Below, in pieces: positions 54,564-63,453 of a stretch of 64,000 bases of DNA (the first letter of the stretch is position 1; every line of letters starts with the position of its first letter). The stretch comes from Flavobacteriales bacterium (GTDB lineage: Bacteria; Bacteroidota; Bacteroidia; Flavobacteriales_G; JALEGO01): contig JAHDCS010000006.1 in NCBI GenBank assembly GCA_020629755.1, positions 1 to 64,000 of the forward strand, read 5' to 3'. The notes beneath the pieces are model-generated. The model saw only the letters and a program-made list of their open reading frames with translations, was not told where the DNA came from and searched no databases. A program made the translations under genes and the position numbers.

Positions 54564-55075
54564 TGCATAGCTCTACACTTTTTAAAACAGAGACGATTAA
54601 TGACTGTTTTACGGGCTTTAGCACCGACTCTCCGCTCTGGATTTTTATTGCCGATCGAGAATTTTCAAAAGAGGAGCAAGACTCTATAGACTTTACGTTG
54701 AAAACCTTTTTTGCAAGTTGGCAGGCTCATGGAGCAGCTTTAAAAGCTACATCTACTCTTTTCAAACAGCAGGTTTTACTTGTCGGGATAGACAACTCTA
54801 TTGCTCAGGCAACAGGCTGTTCAAAAGATAAATTATTTGGCCTCATCAAAGAGCTTGAAGAGCAGCTTGGGGTAAATCTTACAAATCGTTTGCGCGTTGC
54901 CACTCTAAGCGATCAGAAAATTCACACCTATATGTTTAGTGATTTAAAAGAAAAGATCCTTAATGCGTCTATCGCTGATCATACCTTAATTTTAGACGGC
55001 TCTATTGCTAAGGTTGGGCAATTAAACCGTTTTATAATGCCTATACATAGCAGTTGGATTTCAAACGTTCTTTAG
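54563..55075 (+). CDS. Conserved small Bacteroidota protein (often misnamed ABC transporter ATPase)
   Basis: A 170-residue soluble protein with LWIFIADREFSKEEQDSIDFTLKTFFASWQAHGAALKATSTLF and the SWQAHG pattern that I recall in this phylum-specific family. Databases often call relatives ABC transporter ATPase, but there is no Walker A (GxxxxGKS/T), Walker B or ABC signature here. Function is unknown. It is translationally coupled to the Fe-S protein upstream and sits in the same operon. Confidence 0.8.
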   Translation: MHSSTLFKTETINDCFTGFSTDSPLWIFIADREFSKEEQDSIDFTLKTFFASWQAHGAALKATSTLFKQQVLLVGIDNSIAQATGCSKDKLFGLIKELEEQLGVNLTNRLRVATLSDQKIHTYMFSDLKEKILNASIADHTLILDGSIAKVGQLNRFIMPIHSSWISNVL

Positions 55076-55076
55076 G

Positions 55077-56252
55077 ATGACCATCCTGTATTATTCTGCC
55101 CATCCTTTTTTATCTGAAAATGATCCGGCTGGTTACGCCACGCACATGAAAGGTATCATTGGCGGATTTGAATCACACGGGCACAAAGTAGTAAAAGTGA
55201 TATGCGGCAACACCGCATCTGTTAAAGAATCGTCAGGCGCTTTTGACCCGGTGCACACATCCCCCCTAAAAAAAATTATACGGGCATTAATTCCAAAGTA
55301 CATCTGGCAAAGTCTAAAAGATTTACGTCTTTTAGAGAAAGATAAAAAACATGCCCAAAGATTAGAATTGGCTATTGCGTTACACCAGCCTAGCCTAATC
55401 TATGAACGGGTAAATTACCTGCAAGATTCAGGCATTAGAATGGCCCAAAAACATAAGATTCGGTATTTCTGTGAAATTAATGCCCCTTATGTAGAGGAGA
55501 AAAAAATGCTTGAGGGATCGTCTTTTTTTATGGCTTGGGCTAAAAAAAAAGAACACTATATCCTTGAGCAATCCGATCATATTTTTGTGGTGTCTTCGGC
55601 GCTCAAAAATGCCTTTCAAAGGCAAAGAAAAAATCAAAATCAGAATATCCACATCGTGCCTAACGGTGTATTTGAAAGTGAATTAACAAAGGCTCCGTCT
55701 GTTTTGAGAAAAGATAAACCAACCACTATTGGTTTTGTAGGATCCATACTCAAGTGGCATGGCATAGACGTCTTGTTAAAAGCCTTTGCTCTTGTGCAAA
55801 AAAAACATAACCATGTACGGCTTTTAATTGTTGGCAGTGGAGAAGACATGAAGCATTACATGGATTTGAGTACATCGCTGCATTTACAAAACGTTACATT
55901 CACAGGCAGTGTTTCTAAAAGTAAAGCACAAGATTATATTGATCAGATGGACATCTGTACCATGATCAACACCAATTGGTACGGGTCACCTATGAAAATT
56001 TTTGAATACGGTGCGCGCAAAAAAGCCATGCTTTTAATAAAAGCTAGCCCTATCTTAGATGTGATTGAGCCCAATAAAGACGCCCTTATTCTTCAAAAGG
56101 CAGATCCAGAAGAATGTGCTGAAAAACTTAGTCAATTGATTACCCAATCAGATTTTCGCGAGAAGATTGGTATACATTTCTATAACAAAATTAAAAAAAG
56201 CTATACCTGGGAAACGCATGCCGCAACGATTTTATCTAAATTTAGGGCGTGA
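55077..56252 (+). CDS. Glycosyltransferase family 4 protein
   Basis: GT-B fold glycosyltransferase. The C-terminal Rossmann half shows TTIGFVGSILKWHGIDVLLKAFALVQKKH, HVRLLIVGSGEDMKHY and NVTFTGSVSKSKAQDYIDQMDIC, then MKIFEYGARKKAMLLIKA in the donor-binding region. Substrate unknown. It begins 1 bp after the preceding stop and overlaps the next glycosyltransferase by 4 bp (GTGA), so the pair likely acts in one surface-glycan pathway. An octamer copy encodes TSPL. Confidence 0.88.
   Translation: MTILYYSAHPFLSENDPAGYATHMKGIIGGFESHGHKVVKVICGNTASVKESSGAFDPVHTSPLKKIIRALIPKYIWQSLKDLRLLEKDKKHAQRLELAIALHQPSLIYERVNYLQDSGIRMAQKHKIRYFCEINAPYVEEKKMLEGSSFFMAWAKKKEHYILEQSDHIFVVSSALKNAFQRQRKNQNQNIHIVPNGVFESELTKAPSVLRKDKPTTIGFVGSILKWHGIDVLLKAFALVQKKHNHVRLLIVGSGEDMKHYMDLSTSLHLQNVTFTGSVSKSKAQDYIDQMDICTMINTNWYGSPMKIFEYGARKKAMLLIKASPILDVIEPNKDALILQKADPEECAEKLSQLITQSDFREKIGIHFYNKIKKSYTWETHAATILSKFRA
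55259..55266 (-). repeat. GGGGGGAT octamer copy 17
   Basis: In the first glycosyltransferase, template strand, TSPL codons. Confidence 0.8.
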
Positions 56253-57409
56253 AAATTCTTTTGCTCACAGATGGCATTTATCCGTTTGAATTAGGGGGGA
56301 TGCAATCGCATTCGTATTTTTTAGCAAAGTATTTGCTGTCACAAAATGTTGAGCTTACTCTTGTACATTGCTCTACTAAAGAGATCAATATCTCTGAAAA
56401 AGAAACTCAGAATGCTTTAGCATACCAAGGGGATTTGCTAACCAGCATCTTCATCCCCTTTCCGAAAGAAGGAAAAATACCAGGCCATTACATTAGACGG
56501 TCATACAATTACTCATGTAGGGCTTATGAAAAAATAAAAGATGTTTTGATGGATTTTTCAGTCGTTTTCATTCAAGGCTTAACCGGTGAGAAAACACTAG
56601 AAGAACTGCAAGGCAAATCATCACCTAAAACCTTTATCCATTTTCATGGCTTTGAGATGTTTCAACCTATAACGGGCATTAGCAATAGGCTTAAGCAAAC
56701 TTTACTCAAACCTACGGTGACCAAAAACTGTCATCTTTCTGATTATATTTTTTCATTTGGCCCTAAAATCAGTGAGATTATCACCCAAAAAATTAAAATT
56801 GATGACACTAAAATCATTGAATTACCTGGGGCTATTCCAAAAGAGAAAATCCAGCCAAACACTACACCTACTTCAAAACAAAGACGCTTTCTTTTTGTTG
56901 GCAGATATGAAGAACGCAAAGGCATTCACTTTATTCACAAAGCCATTGATGCTACTTTTACTCTAAATGATCCAGAAATTCTAGCACATTGCTTCTTTGA
57001 TTTTGTAGGTCCCATCCCCCCAAAAAAACAAATACATCATTCTAATGTAACATACCATGGTCTAATCAAAGACTATGCTGAAATAGAAAAAATTTATCGG
57101 TCTTCAGATGTTCTTCTAGCACCCTCTTTATCTGAAGGAATGCCTATTGTAATTATGGAAGCAATGGCTAACGGATTAGCTATAATGGCTAGTGATGTAG
57201 GGGCTAATAATTTATTGGTTGGTGAGCAAAACGGGATGCTTTTAGACACAAGCTGCTTAGATGGATTTGCGGCAAATATTAACCAGTTTGTAAGGCTTTC
57301 TGATCAAGATTTGGCAAACAAAAAGAAAAATTCTTTACATAAAATAGAGCAGTTTACCTGGGAGAGCGTGGGCGAGAAAACATTAAATACATTAAAAAAA
57401 TGTCTCTAA
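56249..57409 (+). CDS. Glycosyltransferase family 4 protein
   Basis: GT-B fold glycosyltransferase with the N-terminal glycine motif LLLTDGIYPFELGGMQSHSYFLAKYL and the C-terminal FLFVGRYEERKGIHFIHKA and LLAPSLSEGMPIVIMEAMANGLAIMASDVGANN (E-x7-E donor site). Start is a GTG overlapping the stop of the previous gene. Two octamer copies (LGGM and PIPPK codons) lie in it. Acceptor and donor are unknown; it is the last gene of the rightward operon. Confidence 0.88.
   Translation: MKILLLTDGIYPFELGGMQSHSYFLAKYLLSQNVELTLVHCSTKEINISEKETQNALAYQGDLLTSIFIPFPKEGKIPGHYIRRSYNYSCRAYEKIKDVLMDFSVVFIQGLTGEKTLEELQGKSSPKTFIHFHGFEMFQPITGISNRLKQTLLKPTVTKNCHLSDYIFSFGPKISEIITQKIKIDDTKIIELPGAIPKEKIQPNTTPTSKQRRFLFVGRYEERKGIHFIHKAIDATFTLNDPEILAHCFFDFVGPIPPKKQIHHSNVTYHGLIKDYAEIEKIYRSSDVLLAPSLSEGMPIVIMEAMANGLAIMASDVGANNLLVGEQNGMLLDTSCLDGFAANINQFVRLSDQDLANKKKNSLHKIEQFTWESVGEKTLNTLKKCL
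56294..56301 (+). repeat. GGGGGGAT octamer copy 18
   Basis: In the second glycosyltransferase, coding strand, LGGM codons. Confidence 0.8.
57014..57021 (-). repeat. GGGGGGAT octamer copy 19
   Basis: In the second glycosyltransferase, template strand, PIPPK codons. Confidence 0.8.
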
Positions 57410-57420
57410 AACAGGTCTTT

Positions 57421-57900
57421 TTATTCTTCTAAATTCTCTTGAATCTGATGTTCTAATAAAGAGAGTAGATCATTTGGCACTCCCTCTTGATAAAAAGTAA
57501 TTTGTCCTTTTGGATTAACGACTATGTGTTTAGGGATCGAATTTGCAAAACCACTCTGTAGTTGATTCGTTAAAGATGGATCTGAAATCTGAATATATTC
57601 AAAAGGCCTACGCTGCAAAAATCTTTTAATCACCTCTGGCTTATCATCAGAAATAGCTAAAAATAAAACCTGGTTATTTTCTGAATATTTTTGCCTAAGT
57701 GCATTAAGCTGAGGTATCTCCTTGATACATGGCCCACACCAGGTTGCCCATAAATTAATTACGATGACTTTTCCTTGTAAATCTTCAGGCGTAATAACAG
57801 CACCTGATAGGGTTTTTGCACGGAAATACTCAAACTCAGTAGTAGAACAAGAAGATAAAAAAAATAGAACTAAAAGGCTAAGCGTTTTGCAATACCCCAT
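57421..57900 (-). CDS. TlpA/ResA-like thioredoxin-fold lipoprotein
   Basis: Periplasmic thiol-disulfide protein anchored by a lipoprotein signal (LSLLVLFFLSSC). The active site is WATWCGPCIKEIPQL, and the fold continues through LAISDDKPEVIKRFL and SIPKHIVVNPKGQITFY. Length is 159 residues. The family acts in cytochrome c maturation or other redox tasks; exact role unknown. Its 5' end overlaps the epimerase by 23 bp. Confidence 0.88.
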   Translation of the reverse strand: MGYCKTLSLLVLFFLSSCSTTEFEYFRAKTLSGAVITPEDLQGKVIVINLWATWCGPCIKEIPQLNALRQKYSENNQVLFLAISDDKPEVIKRFLQRRPFEYIQISDPSLTNQLQSGFANSIPKHIVVNPKGQITFYQEGVPNDLLSLLEHQIQENLEE

Positions 57901-58816
57901 AATTGGCTTTATAAATTTCTCTGAGCCCTTCTTCTACTTTCATAGAAGGTTTAAAATTGACAAATTTATAGAGTTTTTCTGAACTCCCGACTCTCCTTTC
58001 AACCTCATAATCGTATCTATTTTTAGGCGCATCAATATAGGCAATAGTCGAAGAAGACTCAGTAATTTCTTTTATAATATGAGCTAAATCACCAATACAT
58101 CCCTCATTTTCGTTGGCAATATTATAGATTTCATTGCCTTTCATATTTTCCATTAACAGGATACATGCTTTTACGGTATCGTCAATGTAGGTGAAGTCGC
58201 GGGTTTGTTTACCATCGCCAAAGACTGTAATATCTTTTCCGGAGGTAGCTTGTTCAAAAAATCGAGGAACGACCATTCTGTTGTCTTGCTTAGGCCCATA
58301 TACATTAAAAAAGCGAAGAGATACCGAGTTTATACCCTTTTCTTCATAAAGAGCTGCTAAATAAATCTCATTGTAACGCTTAGCCATGGCATAGCTGGTT
58401 CTTGGATCTACAATAATCTCTTCATCGACCGCTTGTTCGATAGCCGAGTGTCCATAAATACCACTAGTGGAGGCGTATAAAATTTTAGAGATCCCGTTTT
58501 CGATGGCTGCATTGGCAACATTACGCATACCAATGGTCTCAACATCCATAGTTTCTATTGGATTATCTGCGACAATATCTACACCTAGAATAGCTGCAAA
58601 ATGAAAGATCACATCACATCCCTTTGAGCTTTCTAATAGGAGATCATAATCTCTTACATCTCCTTTTACAAAAGTACAGTTGTCCATGGCGTTTTTAGAC
58701 AACTTATTGCCGCGCAATAAATTGTCATACACAATAACACTATGCCCTTGATTCAGAAGGGTCTCACTTAAAGCGCTTCCAATAAACCCTGCGCCACCTG
58801 TAACTAAAATTTTCAA
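57878..58816 (-). CDS. NAD-dependent sugar epimerase/dehydratase
   Basis: Extended short-chain dehydrogenase: KILVTGGAGFIGSALSETLLNQGH, the HFAAILGVDIVADNP region, STSGIYGHS, DPRTSYAMAKRYNEIY (Tyr and Lys) and RFFNVYGPKQDNRMVVPRF. It belongs to the nucleotide-sugar epimerase group; the closest role could be a UDP-glucose 4-epimerase or related enzyme, but the substrate is uncertain. Start is a TTG at 58816, 1 bp after the stop of DUF1573, with the canonical KILVTGG beginning. Length is 312 residues. Confidence 0.85.
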   Translation of the reverse strand: MKILVTGGAGFIGSALSETLLNQGHSVIVYDNLLRGNKLSKNAMDNCTFVKGDVRDYDLLLESSKGCDVIFHFAAILGVDIVADNPIETMDVETIGMRNVANAAIENGISKILYASTSGIYGHSAIEQAVDEEIIVDPRTSYAMAKRYNEIYLAALYEEKGINSVSLRFFNVYGPKQDNRMVVPRFFEQATSGKDITVFGDGKQTRDFTYIDDTVKACILLMENMKGNEIYNIANENEGCIGDLAHIIKEITESSSTIAYIDAPKNRYDYEVERRVGSSEKLYKFVNFKPSMKVEEGLREIYKANYGVLQNA

Positions 58817-58817
58817 T

Positions 58818-59324
58818 TTATTCTTCTGGTTTTAAAACGTTTGCTTTAATCACAAGCTTTGTGATTTTTGGATCTGTGTTTGCAGTAATGGTCACATTTT
58901 TAGTTTGCGCGCCCTCTTTCTTACCCGGTTTAAACACCACTTTAATATCGCCGCTTTCACCTGGAGCTATTGGCTCTTTAGGCCATTCTGGCACTGTACA
59001 TCCACATGAGCCTACAGCATTAGAAATCACTAGCGGCTCTTTTCCGGTGTTGGTAAATGCAAAAACATGTTCGTTTTCTGTATCTTGATTAATATCGCCA
59101 TAATCATGTTCCATCTCATTAAATGTCATGACCGTTGCAGGTAAATCTGGTGTATTGTCTTCTTTTTCAATTTTAGGCGCAAACGGATCGGCCTGTTCAG
59201 CATGATCGGCATGATCATGTGCGTGATCGTCTTTTTGGTCAGTATTTGCGAAGTTATTATACAGTAAATAACCTACACCTAAAAAAGCTAAAACAGAGAA
59301 AATTAATGTTGCATTTTGTTTCAT
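58818..59324 (-). CDS. DUF1573 secreted protein with His/Asp-rich segment
   Basis: A 168-residue protein with an N-terminal membrane anchor or signal (FSVLAFLGVGYLLYNNF). A stretch DDHAHDHADHAEQ (about residues 32-45) could bind metal. The DUF1573 domain follows, MEHDYGDINQDTENEHVFAFTNTGKEPLVISNAVGSCGCTVPEWPKEPIAPGESGDIKVVF, with the typical SCGCT motif. The domain is an immunoglobulin-like (ASH/MSP) fold of unknown role in Bacteroidota. It has its own -7 box. Confidence 0.88.
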   Translation of the reverse strand: MKQNATLIFSVLAFLGVGYLLYNNFANTDQKDDHAHDHADHAEQADPFAPKIEKEDNTPDLPATVMTFNEMEHDYGDINQDTENEHVFAFTNTGKEPLVISNAVGSCGCTVPEWPKEPIAPGESGDIKVVFKPGKKEGAQTKNVTITANTDPKITKLVIKANVLKPEE

Positions 59325-59338
59325 AACTAATTTTTTTT

Positions 59339-59346
59339 CAAATGTA
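59339..59346 (-). promoter_or_regulatory. -7 element for DUF1573
   Basis: The minus strand reads TACATTTG, exact TAnnTTTG, ending 14 nt before the ATG at 59324. The -33 position falls in the terminator stem and has no TTG. Confidence 0.35.
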
Positions 59347-59348
59347 AT

Positions 59349-59379
59349 AAAAACTGCGTGTTTTAAAAGCAGTTTTTTT
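59349..59379 (-). terminator. Bidirectional terminator after ctpA
   Basis: A 9-bp stem AAAAACTGC / GCAGTTTTT with an 11-nt loop and T-runs on both sides, located between ctpA and the DUF1573 promoter. Confidence 0.65.
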
Positions 59380-59410
59380 GAACAAAATCGCCTTTAGACT
59401 ATGTATTTAA

Positions 59411-60994
59411 TCACTTTCTAAGGTTCAATTTTTCATATGACCCATCTTTGAGAGACTGGTATGATTTTTGAAAAGTCGGGTTAATTGAATTTGACACATA
59501 ATAAAATGAACTAATCCCCCATAATCCTCTGGCTAAATACGCTTTTAAATAGGTTCTCAAGAGTTTTTCAGACGTTTTAATTTGTTCTTTGTTTTTTTCT
59601 ACTCCTTTGTCTTCTGCATAAGATAAAAATTCTTCAAATAATTTATCAGATACCTCGAAGGCGTCAAAAGCTTTTACGTCTTTATATGCCGCTTCTAACT
59701 CTTCTCTTTTAAGATCTAAATACGATAGGCTATAAGAATTAAATATCCCTTTTCTGAGAATGTTTCGGTAATATTTAGAATTTAAAGACGTATCTACTGG
59801 CACAAACACATCTGGTATTATCCCCCCGCCAGCATAAACATCTCTACCGTTATCGGTTTTAAATTTTTGCGCGTTATCGATTTTAATACTGTCTTTATGA
59901 AAAAGCTCACCACTCTCATAGCGTTTAGAATAGTCAGACTCGTACTGTTCATAGGGTTTTTGAATGCACCTTCCGGATGGCGAATAATACCGCTGAATTG
60001 TCAAACGCATCATTGATGAATCATTGAATTCAAAAGGCTTTTGCACTAACCCTTTTCCGAAAGAACGACGCCCAACAATCAGCCCTCTATCATGGTCTTG
60101 AACAGCCCCTGACACAATCTCACTTGCCGAAGCAGAAGAGGCGTCAATCATAATGACCAAACGTCCTTTTTCAAACATCCCGAAGCCCGTCGCTTTATTA
60201 TCTTTTCGTGTAAAATAACGCCCCTTAGTATAAACAATGAGTTCACCAGCCCCTAAAAATTGATCAGACAATTGATTGGCAATATGTAAATATCCACCTG
60301 TATTTCCTGTAAGATCTAAGATCAGGTCATTCATCCCTTGGCTTTGTAGATCTTTCATCTTTTCGGTGATTTCGGTCATGGTTTTACGCGCAAAACGACT
60401 GAGCTTTATATACCCAGTATTTTGATCTATCATATATGATGCATCAACACTGTAAATAGGTATTTCATCACGAGTAATGGTATAAGGAATGAGTTCTTTT
60501 TCTGTAGTTCGTTTAATCTCAACATCTACTTTGGTTCCTTTTTTTCCGCGTAGTTTTTGAATAACATCTTTATTTTCAATGCCTATACCCGCTACGTTTT
60601 CGCCTTCAATGGTTACTATTTTATCGCCTGCCATAATGCCTAGTTTTTCAGACGGACCGCCAATGATTGGGGCTACTACCAAAATGGTATCTTCTAAAAT
60701 ATTAAACTGAATCCCTACGCCTTCAAATTTACCTTGCAAGGGCTCATTGGTTGATTGTACATTTTTTTTCGGAATATACACCGAGTGCGGATCCAATTCT
60801 TTTAGCGCCGCCTTCACCATTGTCTCTGTAATGTCATCAATATCCACAGAATCCACATAAAACAAATCAAAATTACGAAGCAGCTGTTCTATCTTTTTTA
60901 AGTTTTTCGAGAGATCTGTTTGCGCACTGCCCTGAACATCCCCCCAAAAAAGAAAAACAAATAACAATAAAGTACTGTACCAATGATTATGCAT
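59411..60994 (-). CDS. ctpA: Carboxy-terminal processing protease (S41 family)
   Basis: Periplasmic serine protease of the S41 family. It has a PDZ domain (VGIQFNILEDTILVVAPIIGGPSEKLGIMAGDKIVTIEGENV) and the catalytic region IMIDASSASASEIVSGAVQDHDRGLIVGRRSFGKGLVQ with the Ser and Lys of the dyad. The signal peptide (NHWYSTLLLFVFLFWGDVQGSAQ) contains a WGD produced by the octamer. The ORF track starts at a TTG; the ATG at 60994 is used, giving 527 residues. Two octamer copies lie in it. Substrate unknown. Confidence 0.92.
   Translation of the reverse strand: MHNHWYSTLLLFVFLFWGDVQGSAQTDLSKNLKKIEQLLRNFDLFYVDSVDIDDITETMVKAALKELDPHSVYIPKKNVQSTNEPLQGKFEGVGIQFNILEDTILVVAPIIGGPSEKLGIMAGDKIVTIEGENVAGIGIENKDVIQKLRGKKGTKVDVEIKRTTEKELIPYTITRDEIPIYSVDASYMIDQNTGYIKLSRFARKTMTEITEKMKDLQSQGMNDLILDLTGNTGGYLHIANQLSDQFLGAGELIVYTKGRYFTRKDNKATGFGMFEKGRLVIMIDASSASASEIVSGAVQDHDRGLIVGRRSFGKGLVQKPFEFNDSSMMRLTIQRYYSPSGRCIQKPYEQYESDYSKRYESGELFHKDSIKIDNAQKFKTDNGRDVYAGGGIIPDVFVPVDTSLNSKYYRNILRKGIFNSYSLSYLDLKREELEAAYKDVKAFDAFEVSDKLFEEFLSYAEDKGVEKNKEQIKTSEKLLRTYLKAYLARGLWGISSFYYVSNSINPTFQKSYQSLKDGSYEKLNLRK
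59820..59827 (-). repeat. GGGGGGAT octamer copy 20
   Basis: In ctpA, coding strand, GGGI codons; the only copy preceded by C. Confidence 0.8.
60938..60945 (-). repeat. GGGGGGAT octamer copy 21
   Basis: In the ctpA signal peptide, coding strand, FWGD codons. Confidence 0.8.
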
Positions 60995-61116
60995 AAGCAA
61001 TGATTGAGCTTACGAATATAGGATATTCTTTACGAGTGCACCTGAGAGAGACAAAATTTTAACATGAATTATAATCTGTACACCCTTGAATTATGTAATT
61101 TCGTGAAAAATTTTAG

Positions 61117-63450
61117 ATGACACGCTTTTTTTTATTAGTCACCTTCATTGCCACCTGTTTCTCGTATGGATTTTCACAAAAACACACCATTAGCGGTCAT
61201 ATAAAAGACGCCTCAAATGGCGAAGAATTAATTGGGGCTACCGTTAAAGTTAAAAACACCACAACCGGTGTGGTGACCAATGTTTACGGCTTCTATTCAT
61301 TAACCATCGAAAAAGGCGCTCATACGTTAGTGTTTTCATTTATTGGATTTAATTCTGTTGAAAAACAAATTGATTTAACTGAAAATACGCGCATCGATAT
61401 AGAATTGACTTCTGGTTCTAAAAACTTAGAGGTAGTTGAAATTTCTGATACACGCGCCGATGAAAACATCAATGGCACACAAATGAGCACCATTGATATG
61501 AATATAGAAACCATTAAAAAAATTCCGGCACTGATGGGAGAAGTAGACATTATAAGAGCCATTCAATTACTGCCTGGTGTGCAAAGCGCTGGAGAGGGCT
61601 CTACTGGTTTTTTTGTGCGCGGCGGCGGGGTCGATCAAAATTTAGTTTTACTAGACGAGGCCACTGTATTTAACGCTTCTCATTTGTTAGGCTTTTTCTC
61701 TGTTTTTAACGGAGATGCCATAAAAGACGCCAAGCTATACAAAGGCGGGATTCCTGCGCGCTATGGCGGCAGATTGTCTTCTGTTTTAGACGTGCACATG
61801 AAAGATGGCAACAACAAAAAATTAGCACTCTCTGGTGGCATTGGATTAATCTCGAGTCGCTTAACCATTGAAGCTCCTATTATAAAAGATAAAGCATCGT
61901 TTATTTTATCTGGCAGGCGCACCTATGCTGATTTATTTTTAAAGCTCAGCAACAATGAAGATTTAAAAAACAGCAAACTCTTTTTTTATGACTTAAACGG
62001 AAAGGTAAATTACAATATTAATGAACGCAATAAAGTATTTTTATCTAGTTATTTCGGGAGGGATATTTTATCGATTGCAGGTGAGTTTTTACTGGGCTGG
62101 GGCAACCAAACTTTTACAGGAAGATGGAATCATTTATTTTCTGATAAATTATTTTCTAATCTTACCTTAATTGCCAGCGATTACGATTACACACTAGGCA
62201 TTCCGGATGGATTTGATGCTTTTGAGTGGAATTCATCTATTAAAAATTACAGCCTCAAAAACGACTACACCCTTTACTTAAACACTAAAAACACACTTCG
62301 ATTTGGCCTTCAATCAACCTTTATTGACTTTAATCCGGCCGATTTTAAACCTTTAGATGATAATGCTAGTTTTAACGCTTTACAACTTCCTAAGAAGTAT
62401 AATCTTGAGCATGGTATTTACTTAAGTAACGAACAGCGTTTTGGCGCTAATTTAACACTTGATTACGGCCTTCGCTTCTCATTATTTCAAAACATAGGCA
62501 CAGATACGGTATATAATTTTGATCAAAATTATGACACTATACCTGGCAATAGCTTTACGTCTTATAAAAAGGGAGAAATATTTAACCATTATTCTGGATT
62601 TGAGCCCAGAATTGGCCTAAAGTATGCTCTGAATGATTTTAGCTCTATAAAGGCGTCTTATCAACGGATGTACCAATATCTGCACTTAGCCAACAATTCT
62701 ACTTCGGGCACTCCGCTTGACGTCTGGTTTCCTTCAAGCCCAAATATTGCTCCTCGAAGAGCAGATCAGTTTGCTGTAGGATATTTCAGAAACTTTAAGT
62801 CTAATATGTTTGAATCATCCGTTGAGCTTTTTTATAAAGACATTCATAATGCCATTGATTTTAAAGACAATGCGCAGCTGATTTTCAATCGTTTATTAGA
62901 AGGTGAAATCCGTATTGGAAGTGCCTATGCCTATGGCGCCGAATTCTTTTTAAGAAAACAAACAGGTAAGCTAACGGGATGGGCCAGTTATACCTATTCA
63001 AGAAGTTTAAGAAAAATCAACAGCCTTAATGAAGGCCAAGAATATTCGGCTAATTACGATAGACCAAATAACCTTTCTTTAGTAGCCAGTTACCAGATCA
63101 ATAAATGGTGGCAACTGGGGGCTACTTTTGTGTACACGACAGGCTTACCTTTAACGGCGCCTACCGGTAAATTTGTGTACCAAGGCCAAACCATTCCTGT
63201 TTATTCAGAACGTAATGGCGCAAGGATTCCGGCTTACAACAGAGCTGATCTGTCAGTGACCTACGATGTAAAAAAGAATGCTGAAAGAAGATGGAAGAGC
63301 TCCTGGAATTTGTCTATTTACAATGTGTACAATAGAAAAAATGCTTTTTCCATTGTTTTCAAAGAAGATGAATCTACCGGAGAACCAGAAGCCATTAAAT
63401 CTTATTTATTTGCCATTATACCAACCATCACTTATAATTTTAAATTTTAA
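61117..63450 (+). CDS. TonB-dependent outer-membrane receptor
   Basis: A 777-residue outer-membrane transporter: signal peptide (LLVTFIATCFSYGFSQ), a carboxypeptidase-regulatory-like beta domain (HTISGHIKDASNGEELIGATVKVKNTTTGVVTNVYGFYSL), a plug (LPGVQSAGEGSTGFFVRGGGVDQNLVLLDEATVFNASHLLGFFSVFNGDAI) and a 22-strand-type barrel ending TITYNFKF. It is followed 3 bp later by a DUF4249 lipoprotein, a pairing common in this phylum. Substrate cannot be predicted. There is only a weak -7-like sequence upstream. Confidence 0.94.
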   Translation: MTRFFLLVTFIATCFSYGFSQKHTISGHIKDASNGEELIGATVKVKNTTTGVVTNVYGFYSLTIEKGAHTLVFSFIGFNSVEKQIDLTENTRIDIELTSGSKNLEVVEISDTRADENINGTQMSTIDMNIETIKKIPALMGEVDIIRAIQLLPGVQSAGEGSTGFFVRGGGVDQNLVLLDEATVFNASHLLGFFSVFNGDAIKDAKLYKGGIPARYGGRLSSVLDVHMKDGNNKKLALSGGIGLISSRLTIEAPIIKDKASFILSGRRTYADLFLKLSNNEDLKNSKLFFYDLNGKVNYNINERNKVFLSSYFGRDILSIAGEFLLGWGNQTFTGRWNHLFSDKLFSNLTLIASDYDYTLGIPDGFDAFEWNSSIKNYSLKNDYTLYLNTKNTLRFGLQSTFIDFNPADFKPLDDNASFNALQLPKKYNLEHGIYLSNEQRFGANLTLDYGLRFSLFQNIGTDTVYNFDQNYDTIPGNSFTSYKKGEIFNHYSGFEPRIGLKYALNDFSSIKASYQRMYQYLHLANNSTSGTPLDVWFPSSPNIAPRRADQFAVGYFRNFKSNMFESSVELFYKDIHNAIDFKDNAQLIFNRLLEGEIRIGSAYAYGAEFFLRKQTGKLTGWASYTYSRSLRKINSLNEGQEYSANYDRPNNLSLVASYQINKWWQLGATFVYTTGLPLTAPTGKFVYQGQTIPVYSERNGARIPAYNRADLSVTYDVKKNAERRWKSSWNLSIYNVYNRKNAFSIVFKEDESTGEPEAIKSYLFAIIPTITYNFKF

Positions 63451-63453
63451 CCC

